This document shows, in pieces, positions 12,284 through 22,998 of a DNA stretch of 64,000 bases (within the stretch, counting starts at the first letter, position 1; every line of letters begins with the position of its first letter). Both the position numbers and the translations under genes were made by a program. The stretch is from Penicillium oxalicum (Eukaryota; Ascomycota; Eurotiomycetes; Eurotiales; Aspergillaceae). The notes beneath the pieces are model-generated. The model was not told the origin of the DNA and did not search any database. It saw only the letters and a list, made by a program, of their open reading frames with translations. Where the stretch lies: assembly GCF_001723175.1 (NCBI RefSeq), contig NC_064657.1, positions 1,364,001 to 1,428,000 on the forward strand, written 5' to 3'.

Positions 12284-13516
12284 ATGTCCGACTCGGACAT
12301 TCCGGAGAGCATGCGGGGCACCCGCGACTCTACCAGTCGGACGGACCGCGAAAATGTCAACAGATCTGCCACAAATGAAACCACGACAGCTTCACAACCC
12401 CGGGGGTCGCCGTCGCTGGACAAGCAAGAATCAGGGTCAACCTCCTTCGCGAGTCGCATTCAAAGCTCCGCAACAGGTCTAGCCCGGAGTGTGCTACAGG
12501 GCGCGGGATCATCCGCGGATGCAGCCAAAACTCTGGCAAGCGCAACGCAGGGCAAAGCTGCTGGGCCTTCGGCAGCCGGTGTGGATGGATCACAAAGGTG
12601 GGCGAGTCGCGATGTCATTGCGCAACGTGGATCTGGGGCTGGGACCGGAGCTGGAGCCGGATCTACAGCAGATGGGACAGGGGTTGCCGAGTCCTTTCGA
12701 AATGAGGCTACGAGGATGGGTCACGACCGGCGTGGTGGATTTGAGCTGCCCTTGATGTCGGAGGAGTCGTTTCAGCAAACGGGGGCACTGGCTGGTAACG
12801 ATACGGTGCAAAGCCATGCGGATTGGAGAGCGGTGCACTCCAGCGACACAAGCCGAGGCCATCTCCAAGACGAATTGCTTGGTGGAAAGGGGAAGCAGCG
12901 AATGGATAGCCCATCGCAACTGGACTTGGCTCATGCTTGGAAACACGCACAACCCGAAAGTAACAGTCCTCAAGTTCGAGGCCACGAGCCTCGGCCCGAC
13001 GACGGTGCAGCTGTCGTGTCGCTCCTCGCCGACCCATCCTTCGACCCAGATTTCGGAGGCCCCGAGGATCTCGACCTTGACATTGACGCCGCACCGCCGC
13101 CATTGACTGAATCCGAAATCAAGATGCTGGAATCGTTCCGAAAACAGATTGGTGACTCGACCAACATGCATACTTCACCCCAACAACCTGGCCTCTCGAG
13201 TCTTAGCTTGGTCCCGGATATAGATACCTTTCTTCAACAGAATGACCCGTCGGCATTTACTGGGCAAGGAGTCCATTCGGACGCAAAGTCAAGCTTAACC
13301 TTGCGCGACTCAGTCCTAGAGTATCTTCCCGGTGCGGCGGATTGGGTCACCGTGCATGAGCGATATCACGATGAGGTCTGGGGGTACCTTCGACCCGCGC
13401 TAGAAGCGGCCAAGGCGGAGGTAGAAGAAAGAAATCAAAGCGATTCTGAGGAGGGAGCGATTGATGGACCTGCGGTCAGGAGATTGAAGATGATTCTTGG
13501 ACATATGCAAAGGTAG
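12284..13516 (+). CDS. Conserved-type hypothetical protein, 410 aa, single exon
   Basis: Intronless frame of 410 codons with an ATG in good context (GCAAGAATGTCC). The protein is rich in Ser, Gly, Ala and charged residues and is probably largely disordered for its first 240 residues. The C-terminal third is more ordered: a segment with DPSFDPDFGG and an acidic DLDLDID run, then LTESEIKMLESFRKQI, and a helical end WGYLRPALEAAKAEVEERN followed by an acidic linker and VRRLKMILGHMQR. No signal peptide or membrane span is visible. I do not recognise the family and assign no function. Length, codon regularity and absence of stops argue that it is real. The opposite-strand frames over it look like shadows. 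Confidence 0.8.
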   Translation: MSDSDIPESMRGTRDSTSRTDRENVNRSATNETTTASQPRGSPSLDKQESGSTSFASRIQSSATGLARSVLQGAGSSADAAKTLASATQGKAAGPSAAGVDGSQRWASRDVIAQRGSGAGTGAGAGSTADGTGVAESFRNEATRMGHDRRGGFELPLMSEESFQQTGALAGNDTVQSHADWRAVHSSDTSRGHLQDELLGGKGKQRMDSPSQLDLAHAWKHAQPESNSPQVRGHEPRPDDGAAVVSLLADPSFDPDFGGPEDLDLDIDAAPPPLTESEIKMLESFRKQIGDSTNMHTSPQQPGLSSLSLVPDIDTFLQQNDPSAFTGQGVHSDAKSSLTLRDSVLEYLPGAADWVTVHERYHDEVWGYLRPALEAAKAEVEERNQSDSEEGAIDGPAVRRLKMILGHMQR

Positions 13517-14404
13517 GGCTAACAACTAGAGCTACATATTTCAAACGACCTTTTCTACATGTAGACACCGCTACCTGATCAGGTATTCATGGAAGCCGAT
13601 GTTAATCAAAAAGAAAAAAACATCACCTGAAAACAGCACTATTCAACGGTCCAGGGCCGAAGATATCTGATTGCCAATCTATTCAAAGGCCCCCAAAAAA
13701 CCTCCTGCCACGACAAATCTACTTTGGGCAAAAGACAACACACTCCGAGGGGTGCCCAAGAAGCCCACATCCACGTCCACCGCGACATCAATCATTCATC
13801 CATTTATGAAACGCCGCACTTGTTGTCTCTAATTGGGGAGAGTGGTGTAATTACTGTCTGTACGACTCGCTCAGCTTGTTGAAGCTTTGTGCGCGTACTC
13901 GACTGATCTAAATATCTCCGGATGTGCTTTGCTTTCAAAGGCCTTCCTATAGACCACAGGGATTTATTTGATCAGCCTCGTAGAGTTGACCATCCCAGTT
14001 ATTCTACGTACTGATAGTAGGGCACTAGAGATCTAATCTCGTATCTGCAGGCGATGACGTAGTTGATTTGCCGTGGACGCGCTCGGGCCATTCAGGCGGG
14101 TCTATGCTTAATTCCGAGGCACATGGTTGAACCGATCAACTTTATGCTCCGAGACTTGTATCTTCCATTTTCCGTGCAGCTGTAGGCTACTGATTTCATT
14201 TTTGCGCTTGATCAGACGAGACGTGTCCAGGTATGTACCTCCATATCTACCCCTAAGACTCATCCTTTTTCCCGTGACAGACTCAAAATTGATATCGCTA
14301 TCCCTAATCAGTCCATCACACCAGTCCTTCCCATCAGAAGACTCAAGTCTACCTCACTCCCAGCATCGGAGCCAAAAGAGGCAATATCTCACCAAGTTGC
14401 TGCA
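13517..14404. other. Intergenic region
   Basis: About 0.9 kb between two plus-strand genes; it must contain the 3' end of the first and the promoter of the second. CT-rich just upstream of 14405. No gene seen. Confidence 0.6.
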
Positions 14405-15191
14405 ATGACCCTTACTCAAGAGCTCGCATCTTGGGGCCCTCTCACCCAGCTCGCTATTGCTTCTCCACCTACAGTGGGCAACAAAGCCCCCTCCGAACCA
14501 AATCTGGTGCACCCCGGCCAGAATAACGGGAAACCTACCGTTGTCGCGTTCTTGCGACATTGCGGATGTCCAGGTACAATCCCATCTCTCATGTCCTACC
14601 GCCCCTCCCTTCCTCTTCCACCCAGTTTATTCGATTCGTATCGGATCAACACGCACATCATCCTCAGCCTCTTCACACCACGCTCTCCATCTCAATATCT
14701 CCCCCAAAAATAGCATCGGCATCGAGCTTGACTAACAAATGACCTCTCTCCATTCCCCCAATTCAGTCGCCGAAGCTTCCTTTCGCAATCTGCGCGACGC
14801 TTCTACCGCTCACCCCGATATCAACTTCATCGCCATCTCCCACAGTTCCCAATCCTCCACCGACAAATGGGTCGAGGCCCTCGGCGGGACGGGCCCGTCG
14901 CTCACCGTGCTTGTGGACAGCGAGCGCCAGATCTACGCGAAATGGGGCCTTGGTGTGGTTTCTTGGAGCCACGTGCTGAGTCCATCCGGGTTGATGGGTA
15001 TTTGGAAGTTAGGCAAGGAGAAGGGGATCTGGAATCGGCCGACGGAGAGTGGGAGTCGGTGGCAGGCCGGTGGTGCGTGGGCCGTCGACGAGGATGGAGT
15101 GGTGAGGTGGGGCGGGCCTGCGAGAAGGGCGGATGAGGTGGTTGATGTTGAGGGGGCTGTGAGGAGTGTTTTGGGGGGGGCAGCAAGTTGA
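14405..15191 (+). CDS. AhpC/TSA-type thioredoxin-fold protein (PRXL2/FAM213-like)
   Basis: Two exons, 14405-14573 and 14767-15191, 594 nt, 197 residues. The intron is long (193 nt) and has a clear CTAAC branch site near its end. The protein has a thioredoxin-like fold pattern: KPTVVAFLRHCGCPVAEASF carries Cys53 and Cys55, followed by INFIAISHSS, SLTVLVDSERQIYAKWGLG, and ends WAVDEDGVVRWGGPARRADE. This matches the AhpC/TSA_2 group of peroxiredoxin-like proteins common in filamentous ascomycetes, where the active site is CxC instead of CxxC. Likely a cytosolic thiol oxidoreductase; the substrate is unknown. No signal peptide. The family call is strong, the exact reaction is not. Confidence 0.85.
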
Positions 15192-15869
15192 ATGAGTAGA
15201 TGGGTGGAAAGAAGGGAGAAGGTGGAAGGGGTTGAGATCCAGTATATATGTGTGCAGACGGGGCAGGGTGATGGAGGAAGCAAATTGTTTCCCGGTATAT
15301 CAGGATGACTGATGGAGACTATATCTACACCTAGTAGAGGTGAGAGTGGAGAAACGGTGTGTGCCATGCCCACCTTGTTAGGTAGATATGCCTTGAATCC
15401 TGGATTCACGAATTTTCTAGAGTCTGACGGAGATTCTTCGGTGCTGGAATTGCAGTTGCTCAGGTACCTTTCATAGGGACCCCCTGCCTACCGGGATACT
15501 CGAGACGCCGAGACATGTTAATCTGTCTACAATGTAAATCACAATCTCACTTTAAACAAGGTCACGTTTCAAAGAAGACAAAGTGTAGTATGATATTTTA
15601 CAAAATCAAAGGACCCATAACCACGGAAGTGAGAACGGACCACATATACTATCATCGAAAGTCGGATCGACATCACCGACGGCCGTCTTGAAAACAAAAA
15701 GGCTCAACAGATAAGAGTCAAAGCACAGGACATGAGAAGGAACAAGATAGGGGGTATGAGGGAAACAGAGGTCGTCAAAGAGTCACGAGGCGGTTGTGAG
15801 ATTCAACAGCTCACGAGAAGGGAGGTATGTAGATGAAGCGAGATCGATGGGAGGGAGAGATAGAGGTGA
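15192..15869. other. 3'-3' intergenic region
   Basis: Space between two convergent genes (14405-15191 plus and 15870-17999 minus). Expected to hold both 3' untranslated regions; nothing else seen. Confidence 0.6.
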
Positions 15870-17999
15870 TCACAGCTCCAGGCTGGGCTTCTGGCCCTTG
15901 ACACGTCCGATAACGGTCTGGGCAGCATACTTGGGAATGACCTCGTCATCGTGAAGCATGGCGAATTCTATAGAGATCCGAGTTAGTTATCATTTCCAGT
16001 CCAGGTGGGGAAAGTCAAAGGCAGTCACATACCCTCGGTCGCATCACGGCCCATAAAGTTGAAGAGAGCGTTGGCACCGCCGGGGTGCTCATCCAACCAG
16101 TTGGTCACGTCCAAGACAATACCCTTGACGACGATCCACAGGTCGTCCTTCTTGTTGTGCTTGGCCACTTCCTCCATGGAGAACTCCTTTTCGGGCACTT
16201 GGAAGCTGGCGACCGGGTCGGGCTTGGCAGCAGCATCCTCGCCGGCGGGAGTCGCGGCGGCTGCGGAGGCCGCACCGGGAGCAGCCTGAACGCTGGGCAG
16301 GCTGCTGGCCTGGGAAGAACCGTTCCACTCAACGGAGATCTTGCCGGGTGTGGAGGGGTCGATGTGCAGGGAGATTTGTCCCAGACGCTGCTGAGCGGCC
16401 GAAGAGCCGTTGTTGAGGAGCTTCTGGAAGAGATGCTGCGAGGCAGAGTCACCGGCAACACGACCGTAGACGACGCAGCCCAGCAGGGAAGAACCACCGA
16501 GACGGTTGGCACCGTGAACACCACCGGCCAACTCACCGCACGCATACAAACCGTTGAAGGGCTTCTTCTCGCCGTTCAGGACCTGGGCGTGCTCGTCAAT
16601 CTCGATACCACCCATGGTGAAGTGGAGCACGGGCTCCATCAGAGCAACATGGAACTCATCGTCGATGGAGAAGGGGAGGTTGTGGAAGAATTTCTTGCCC
16701 CAGGGATCCTTCTTCTTGCCCTCGGCGATTAGATTGTAGTCGTCAAAGGTCTTCTTCAACGCCGCCTCGCCGCAGCCGATCTCCGCCGCCAACTCCTTGC
16801 CGGTCATCTTCTTCATGAGGCCACGGCCAGAGTAGTGGCGGGTGTGGAAGTCAAGAACCTTGGAGGCCTTGCTGTTGAGCACCAGGCGGATAGGCCACTT
16901 GCTCTTCTCCTTCTCCTTCCACATTTGACCGGAAACGTAATCACGGTGACCCAGCTCATCGGAGAATCGCTGGCCGTCCGAGTTGAGTAGCAGACCACCC
17001 TCACCCCGAAGGGCCTCGGCCGCCAGGAACTTGAACTTGGCGGTGGGGTCCTTGGGGTCGACCAGACCCGTGGGGTGCACCTGGACCTTGTCCATGTCAA
17101 TGCCGTTGGCACCAATCGCCATAAGCATCTTCTGACCGTCACCAGTGGCGTGGGTGCCGTTAGTGGAGGAGAGCCCGTAGGTATCGGGTCGGTGCTTCTT
17201 GAGGAGGGAGGTTTCGCTGAAGTCGGCGGCATAACCACCGGTGGCCAGAATGACGACACCATCAGCCGTCTTGGTCTCGCCGTCCAGAGTGTAGGTCACA
17301 CCGGTCACGTCATTGCCGGACTTGTTGACGGCGGTGACGTTGGCCTTCTTGACAATCTGAACACGGTGAGGCTCAGCCTGAGACAGCTCCTCCAAACGCT
17401 GCATCAGAGCGTAGGTGATGGCCATACCAGGGAACTTGGCATCGTGACCACGGTGTGTGCGGGGGTGAGAGTGACCACCCAGGCGGAGACAAGGGTGAGA
17501 TCGAGGTTGAAAACATCCTGCAACCACTCAACGGCAGAGGCCGACTTGTAGGTCAGGACCTTGATGAGTTCGGGACGAGCCTTGTCACGGGCCGACTTGA
17601 GAGTGTCCTCGTAGAAAGCTTTGACGCTGTCACCAATTCCGAGGTCGGTCTGTGTCCGCGTGAGGGCACCGTTGATGCCGGAGGTGGCCTTGGTCGAGTT
17701 ACCACCGAAGAAAGCTAATCACAAAGCAAGGGCACGCTTAGTTTATTGTGGCCCCGGTGTGGGAGACATGCTCGATCATCGAGATCTAAGCGGAGGCGAA
17801 ACTTACCCTGCTTATCCAGGACCAGAACGTTACCACCGTTGAGATAGACGGTGTGAGCAGCACTCAGGCCAGACACTACAGCTCCCACGAATATTAGTCA
17901 GTCGGGGTTCTGAGCAAGATGACAGCTCGCTGATGAGAGATGGATAGACCACGGTCACTTACAACCACCGCCGACCACAATTACTTGGGGGGCTGCCAT
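15870..17999 (-). CDS. osm1: Fumarate reductase with C-terminal cytochrome b5 domain (one-base frame break)
   Basis: Soluble FAD-dependent fumarate reductase of the Osm1/Frd1 type, which reduces fumarate to succinate and reoxidises FADH2. Exons: 17999-17963, 17875-17807, 17714-16033 and 15967-15870. The N-terminus MAAPQVIVVGGG continues into LSGLSAAHTVYLNGGNVLV, a dinucleotide-binding motif, then FFGGNSTKATSGING. Later come HPTGLVDPKDPTAKF, AEALRGEGG, TMGGIEIDEHAQV and GVHGANRLGGSSLLGCVV, all typical of the flavoprotein family. The last 90 residues are a cytochrome b5 domain with the haem motif DEHPGG. The exons sum to 1886 nt, one short of a multiple of three. The missing base lies near 17485-17488, between TLVS and RLGGHSHPRTH. 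As sequenced, translation would stop about 25 codons later. This is either an assembly or sequencing error or a real inactivating mutation. Confidence 0.9.
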
Positions 18000-20313
18000 G
18001 TTGTGTGTAGGCTGACGTAGCAAGGAGGGAGAAAGGGGGATGTTGAGGAGGGAAGAGAAAGGGTGGAGAAGTGGAAGGGATCACCAGGTGACAGCCGAGA
18101 GGGGGGGGGACGTTTTAAGTAGTGTTCACGTTCAGGAACTGGGGAACCGACAGGAAATAAATGCTGGGCGTCGACGCCAGTCTGAAAGTCTGGGGCAGAG
18201 ACCACCTCCAAGGAGCGGGGGGAGGAAACTTCAAGAGACCAATCCAAGGCTCTGTGGCAGGTCGCCAGATGGCCCGACACCAAGCTTCAGGCTGAGCCAG
18301 CTCTACGTGGTGAGGGTTTCCGAACGATCAGAAGCCGACCAGCTGCACTGAATCGCTGCTTGGGGACAAGTGGAGGCGACTTCTATCGGCCGAGGCACAA
18401 TGCGTGGGGAAATGGACACTCAAGGTGGAGTCGGATGGAGACGCTGATCCAACCGAGAAACCGGACAGGAGAGCGCGTGTTGGTAATCGGACCACCGTGG
18501 CTGGTTCAGGCGAGGGTTCAATAATTATGTACAGAGTGCACAGGATAGACCAAGTCTACAGGGCAATAATAATGGTACGATGGAGAATTGAAGGTCAATC
18601 AGAGTGGACAGTGTGGAGATGTAGGGAGCCCGTGCTTGACGACGGAACCGCGTTGAGTAATTGAAGAGACAGTGTCAACTTGAAGACTTGAAGACTATCA
18701 ACTACTAGATTTATAGTCATGTGCACGACCGAGAATAACAAGATCTTCAGAAGATGGGAAAAGGCCATGCTTACGCTGAAGAGGTCATGCAGAACCCAAA
18801 TGAGATCTACATCTCCAGCTCTCAACATCTCCTGTCGAGTGAGAGGCCGATCAGCTGAGGACGTTTCTGCATCATGAAAAGCCATCACATGTGAAAATGA
18901 CGGACAGGGGACATGTCGGAGACATGCCCATGAATGGACTCGCGTCGTGGTCACAGTGTCACCTTCAGTCTGGCCCCGACACAGGGTTACTCTGGGGTAA
19001 AGTTCCCCTACGGTAACCGGGGGTCGAAGTGCAGGATGATCAGGTGCATCTTCACATGCTCTCTGCAGTCCTTCCACATCTTGATCATCTACCATGGAAA
19101 CGTTGCACACACTCCTCGGATCGAGACACACAAAAACCAACCTCGCGGTACATACTAGCTATGTGTTTTGAATCGCAGATCTACAAATCTCATATTCACT
19201 GCCTGCAAAACTGGCGAGATTGCTTTCTCGAGAACCGTCCGACCCTGTGAATGGAATGGACCCGATGGAAGATATGGTCAACTCGGCATAATTGAGTCGC
19301 AGGGGCAACCTTACCAGAGCTTCAACGAACCTCGGATGTGGCCAGCATTCCGCACAACGCAAATCATGTGACTGTTATGCACCATGCGGGGGCTAGCACT
19401 ATGAAACCTTCCATGGGAGGACCGAGTCGAACAGACGATGAGTGACGATCCATACCTGGGATCGACACAGAGACATGTACACGCCGAAGATGTCGAATTG
19501 CCAAAGCATTTAATGGTCCAACTTGATCGTATATCAACCACAAGACAAGTTCCTCTCTTTCAATTTAGACTCTTTTGCAGTGTCTCCATTCTCCTTGGAA
19601 AGAATCCACATTCCTGGGTCCGTCTCCCGCCACCCTTCCACGCTTGTCTCCAGTCTTCCCAATCAAGAAAGCCCCGTTGCCGACACCTGGCGCAGTGGCT
19701 GGGATCCCTGATTGGTGGAAGAACGGCACTACGTCTCTGACGTAAGTCAGATGCCGATCCTCTCAGGCAGAGCACCACCGGCATCCTCCCACGAAAGCTT
19801 CACCAAGTCAATTGCCGTCGAGGTCGATTTCTTCGAGCGAGCACCACCTGTTGTTGGAGAGTGATTGCCGAGATCGAGGCGGACAGTGTTTGAGTTAAAG
19901 TCCAGCTCTGTTTTTTCGACTCGTCAGCAATATACCAATCATGTACTCGGCTTCTGGGCACCCTCCGGTTGTCATCTTCCGGTTGACGAGGATGGTTCTC
20001 GTCGCAAGGTGCTCGGGGCAATGCATCCCGAAGGACAAGAATTTCTTCTCGCCCGAAAGAATGCCATGAGAACCACCCCACGAATCCTAATGGCGACAAA
20101 CTTCGGCAATGAGAAACGAGCGTCGGGGAGAAAGGAGCTCCATTATCGCGGAGATTTATGCAGCGCCGAGACTGCTCGTCATGACTGCCGACCAGTCTGC
20201 TCGCGGTGCAAACCGCTTCGCGAAATTCAGACCCTCATCAATCTCCCCTGGGTATGAAGAGTATTGGGCCCAATCAAATTCTCATTCCGCGTATATCATC
20301 CATCGTCAATGTC
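18000..20313. other. Intergenic region
   Basis: About 2.3 kb between the fumarate reductase start and the rhamnosidase stop. A few open frames of 60-180 codons occur on both strands (for example 18595-19140 minus and 19865-20257 plus), none with a recognisable domain or supported splice pattern. Confidence 0.5.
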
Positions 20314-22998
20314 CTATCTTAAGCCAGGAATTGGCGCACTCAGCTCTTGAGGCGGCCATCCAATTTGACTATCAAACCAAGTCTCAAAAGTCCACGTTCC
20401 CGACCCAACCCAGTGTCCGCCTTGAGCACCTTCCCCCGGAAGTACCACCCGCGCCCATGAATTCGGCGGAACCATCACTTCCAGCTCAAACTTACCCCAG
20501 ACGATTTTCCACCTGCATTCCAATCGCCCGTACACGGTGTTGTAAATTGCCTCAGCCTGATTGACGGTTCCGCCGGGAATCGGGTGGACGAGGACTCGCC
20601 TCCACCCAGGTTCCAATGGACTTACCCCGGCCACGGTTTTGTGAAGCCAGTTGATGATGGAGCCCAGGGCGTAGTGGTTAAAGCTCGTCATTTCTCCCGG
20701 ATTGATACTTCCGTCCGGACGCATGCTGTCCCATCGCTCCCAGATGGTTGTTGCTCCCATGGTAATGGGATACATCCACGAAGGACAAGATTGCTCTTGT
20801 AGCATCCTGTATGCAAGTTGTACGTGTCCGGTTGCCGTCAGTGCATGAGTGATGAGTGGCGTACCCGCGAACCCAGTCGAGACTCGAAACTGAGCTTTGC
20901 GGACGAGTCTTGCGAGTCGAGCACCAGCATTCACAATTTGTATAGGCGAATCAATCAGTTCAAACACAATCGCCAGACTGAGGGCTGTCTGTGTATCTCC
21001 TACCAGATAGCCCTCTGGTGAGATATATTTGTATTGAAACCGCGATTTCAGCGCGAGAAACTCGAGCTCGTATCGTGCTGCGTCAGCCTTCTCGTTAAGA
21101 ATGGCCGCAATCGTGGCCAGGGTTCGGGTGACATGCACAAGGTATGCGTCTGCGACCAACGTTCCATCCGTGCGAGCATCTCCAGGTCGATCCGGTGGTG
21201 CGGTCGGATCAAGCCAGTCACCCAACTGGAAGAGAGTGTCGTCCCACAAACGGTCTGGTCCCCGTTGAATGCCACGATCCAGCCAGGTCGTCATGCTGGG
21301 GTACTGGCGTCGCAAAACCTCTGTGTCGCCGTAGTTTTGATATAGAGTCCAGGGCAGCAAGATGGCGACGTCGTCCCACAGAGCCTGTGGGAACACGGGC
21401 CACACTGTCTCCGGAAGAACATTCGGAACTACAAAGGGAGGAATCGCATTAGAAGAGGCGAGTTGTTCGGCTGCAAGGTCCTTCAGCCAGTCACTGAGCA
21501 TTCCGGCTGTGTCGTACAAAAAGCAAGCCGATGGAGCAAAGACTTGAATGTCACCCGTCCAACCTAGGCGCTCATCACGCTGGGGGCAGTCGGTTGGGAT
21601 GGAGAGAAAGTTACCACGCATGCTCCAAATGGCATTTTCGTGCAACTTATTCACCATCGGTTGTGAACACGTGAACCACCCGCTGCGCTCGAGATCAGAA
21701 TGCATCACCTCGGCCACGAAGCTGTCGAGAGTGAGCGGATCAATCTCGTCCTCGGGACTCCAACCATCAACTTGAACGAAGCGAAATCCGTGAAATGTGA
21801 ATTGAGGTGCCCAGTCGCGAATCTCTGCTCCTGCCGAGATGCATGTGTCGGTGCACTTGGCTTTTCGCAACGGTCGAGTGCATAGCTCCTGTCTTTCGAG
21901 AACCTCGGCGTAGGTGAACGTCACCGAGTGGTTGGCGGGTTTGTTGAGTGAGGGAACTCGCAGGCGTCCAACGAGATTTTGACCGAAGTCGAAAATGATC
22001 CTCCCCAGAGGTGTCTTGACAAGATTGACAGCTTTCACGACTTGGGTGATTCGCACTGGAGGTGCACTGGGCGAGACAAGCTCCGTGGTGGGGAATTCGG
22101 TTTCCCGCACCGATTTCCAGGACGCCTCGTCCATGGAGCAGTTATCTAACCAACCGGGCTGTTCTTCGCGAGCATCGTAAACTTCACCGTCGTAGATCTC
22201 ACTCGACACAATGGCAGAGACGTGGCACTTCCAAGTGGAATCGGTGAGAATACTCCTCTTTTCGTTTCCGGTGTCAATCTCAAGCTGTGCGATTAGAGCC
22301 ATCTCATTCCCATAGACGAAGCGTCGACCGCCTCCAAATCCGAGTCTCGTGGCATACCATCCCTCCGCCACTTCGACCGCGATCACATTGGTTCGCGATG
22401 GTTGCAGTAGAGACGCCACGTCAAACACCTCGTAGTTCAGGCGGTGTTTGTAGCTGGTCCATCCCGGTGACATGCAATGATCCCCCACGGAGATGCCGTT
22501 GATGTACGCTTGAAAGACCCCCAAACTGGTGATATAGAGGCGTGCATGCTTGATCGCGGCCGCAGGCAATGTGAAGGTCTTGCGAAATCGCAGAGGCCGC
22601 AAGGGGCCCTCGGACTGCTGGAGGGGACTGGTGATTGCTTTGGCCGCCCAGTCGGCTCGTTTCAACAGACCGCATTCCACCGTCGTCCATTCTGACCATT
22701 CCGTGTGCTGTGGGTTTGACCCTCCATTCGCGCGCACACGAACATGCGCAACCTCGCGGGATCGGAGAGGATGACTGGGCCAAGGGACGAGCACTGACTC
22801 CGCGGACAGCACATGGTGAGACTCTGGAGGTTCCGAGTTACGGGTGATCTCCAGCGTATAAGCTGTCTGGACCCAGTCTCTTTCCGTGTGCTCATTTGCT
22901 GAAAATCTCCATGAGATGCGGGGCTCACGTATCCCGATGCCCCGTCCTGAAGCGTGCTGTTCGAACGATACTGAAGCTATTGACGGCGGAGCGCTCAT
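20314..22998 (-). CDS. Alpha-L-rhamnosidase, GH78
   Basis: Intronless 894-residue glycoside hydrolase family 78 enzyme that removes terminal alpha-L-rhamnose from plant glycosides and pectic side chains. The ATG at 22998 gives MSAPPSIASVSFEQHASGRG. Domains follow the family order: an N-terminal beta-sandwich (PRISWRFSA), a second with the carbohydrate-binding-like pattern ARLYITSLGVFQAYINGISVG and SPGWTSYKHRLNYEVFDV, then the (alpha/alpha)6 catalytic barrel. The catalytic region motif DCPQRDERLGWTGD is at about residues 470-483, with the general acid among its acidic residues. The C-terminal beta-sandwich includes WRRVLVHPIPGGTV. No signal peptide is visible, so it probably acts inside the cell on imported glycosides. 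Its upstream region points at the divergent-free gap 22999-24494. Confidence 0.93.
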   Translation of the reverse strand: MSAPPSIASVSFEQHASGRGIGIREPRISWRFSANEHTERDWVQTAYTLEITRNSEPPESHHVLSAESVLVPWPSHPLRSREVAHVRVRANGGSNPQHTEWSEWTTVECGLLKRADWAAKAITSPLQQSEGPLRPLRFRKTFTLPAAAIKHARLYITSLGVFQAYINGISVGDHCMSPGWTSYKHRLNYEVFDVASLLQPSRTNVIAVEVAEGWYATRLGFGGGRRFVYGNEMALIAQLEIDTGNEKRSILTDSTWKCHVSAIVSSEIYDGEVYDAREEQPGWLDNCSMDEASWKSVRETEFPTTELVSPSAPPVRITQVVKAVNLVKTPLGRIIFDFGQNLVGRLRVPSLNKPANHSVTFTYAEVLERQELCTRPLRKAKCTDTCISAGAEIRDWAPQFTFHGFRFVQVDGWSPEDEIDPLTLDSFVAEVMHSDLERSGWFTCSQPMVNKLHENAIWSMRGNFLSIPTDCPQRDERLGWTGDIQVFAPSACFLYDTAGMLSDWLKDLAAEQLASSNAIPPFVVPNVLPETVWPVFPQALWDDVAILLPWTLYQNYGDTEVLRRQYPSMTTWLDRGIQRGPDRLWDDTLFQLGDWLDPTAPPDRPGDARTDGTLVADAYLVHVTRTLATIAAILNEKADAARYELEFLALKSRFQYKYISPEGYLVGDTQTALSLAIVFELIDSPIQIVNAGARLARLVRKAQFRVSTGFAGTPLITHALTATGHVQLAYRMLQEQSCPSWMYPITMGATTIWERWDSMRPDGSINPGEMTSFNHYALGSIINWLHKTVAGVSPLEPGWRRVLVHPIPGGTVNQAEAIYNTVYGRLECRWKIVWGKFELEVMVPPNSWARVVLPGEGAQGGHWVGSGTWTFETWFDSQIGWPPQELSAPIPGLR

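Noticed and set aside
16085..16732. Long plus-strand open frames inside the fumarate reductase, NOC4 and ATP4 genes
   Set aside because: They are antisense shadows of GC-rich coding exons; the opposite strand has clear conserved proteins.
18595..19140. 181-codon minus-strand open frame
   Set aside because: No recognisable domain, no supported splice sites, ordinary intergenic composition.
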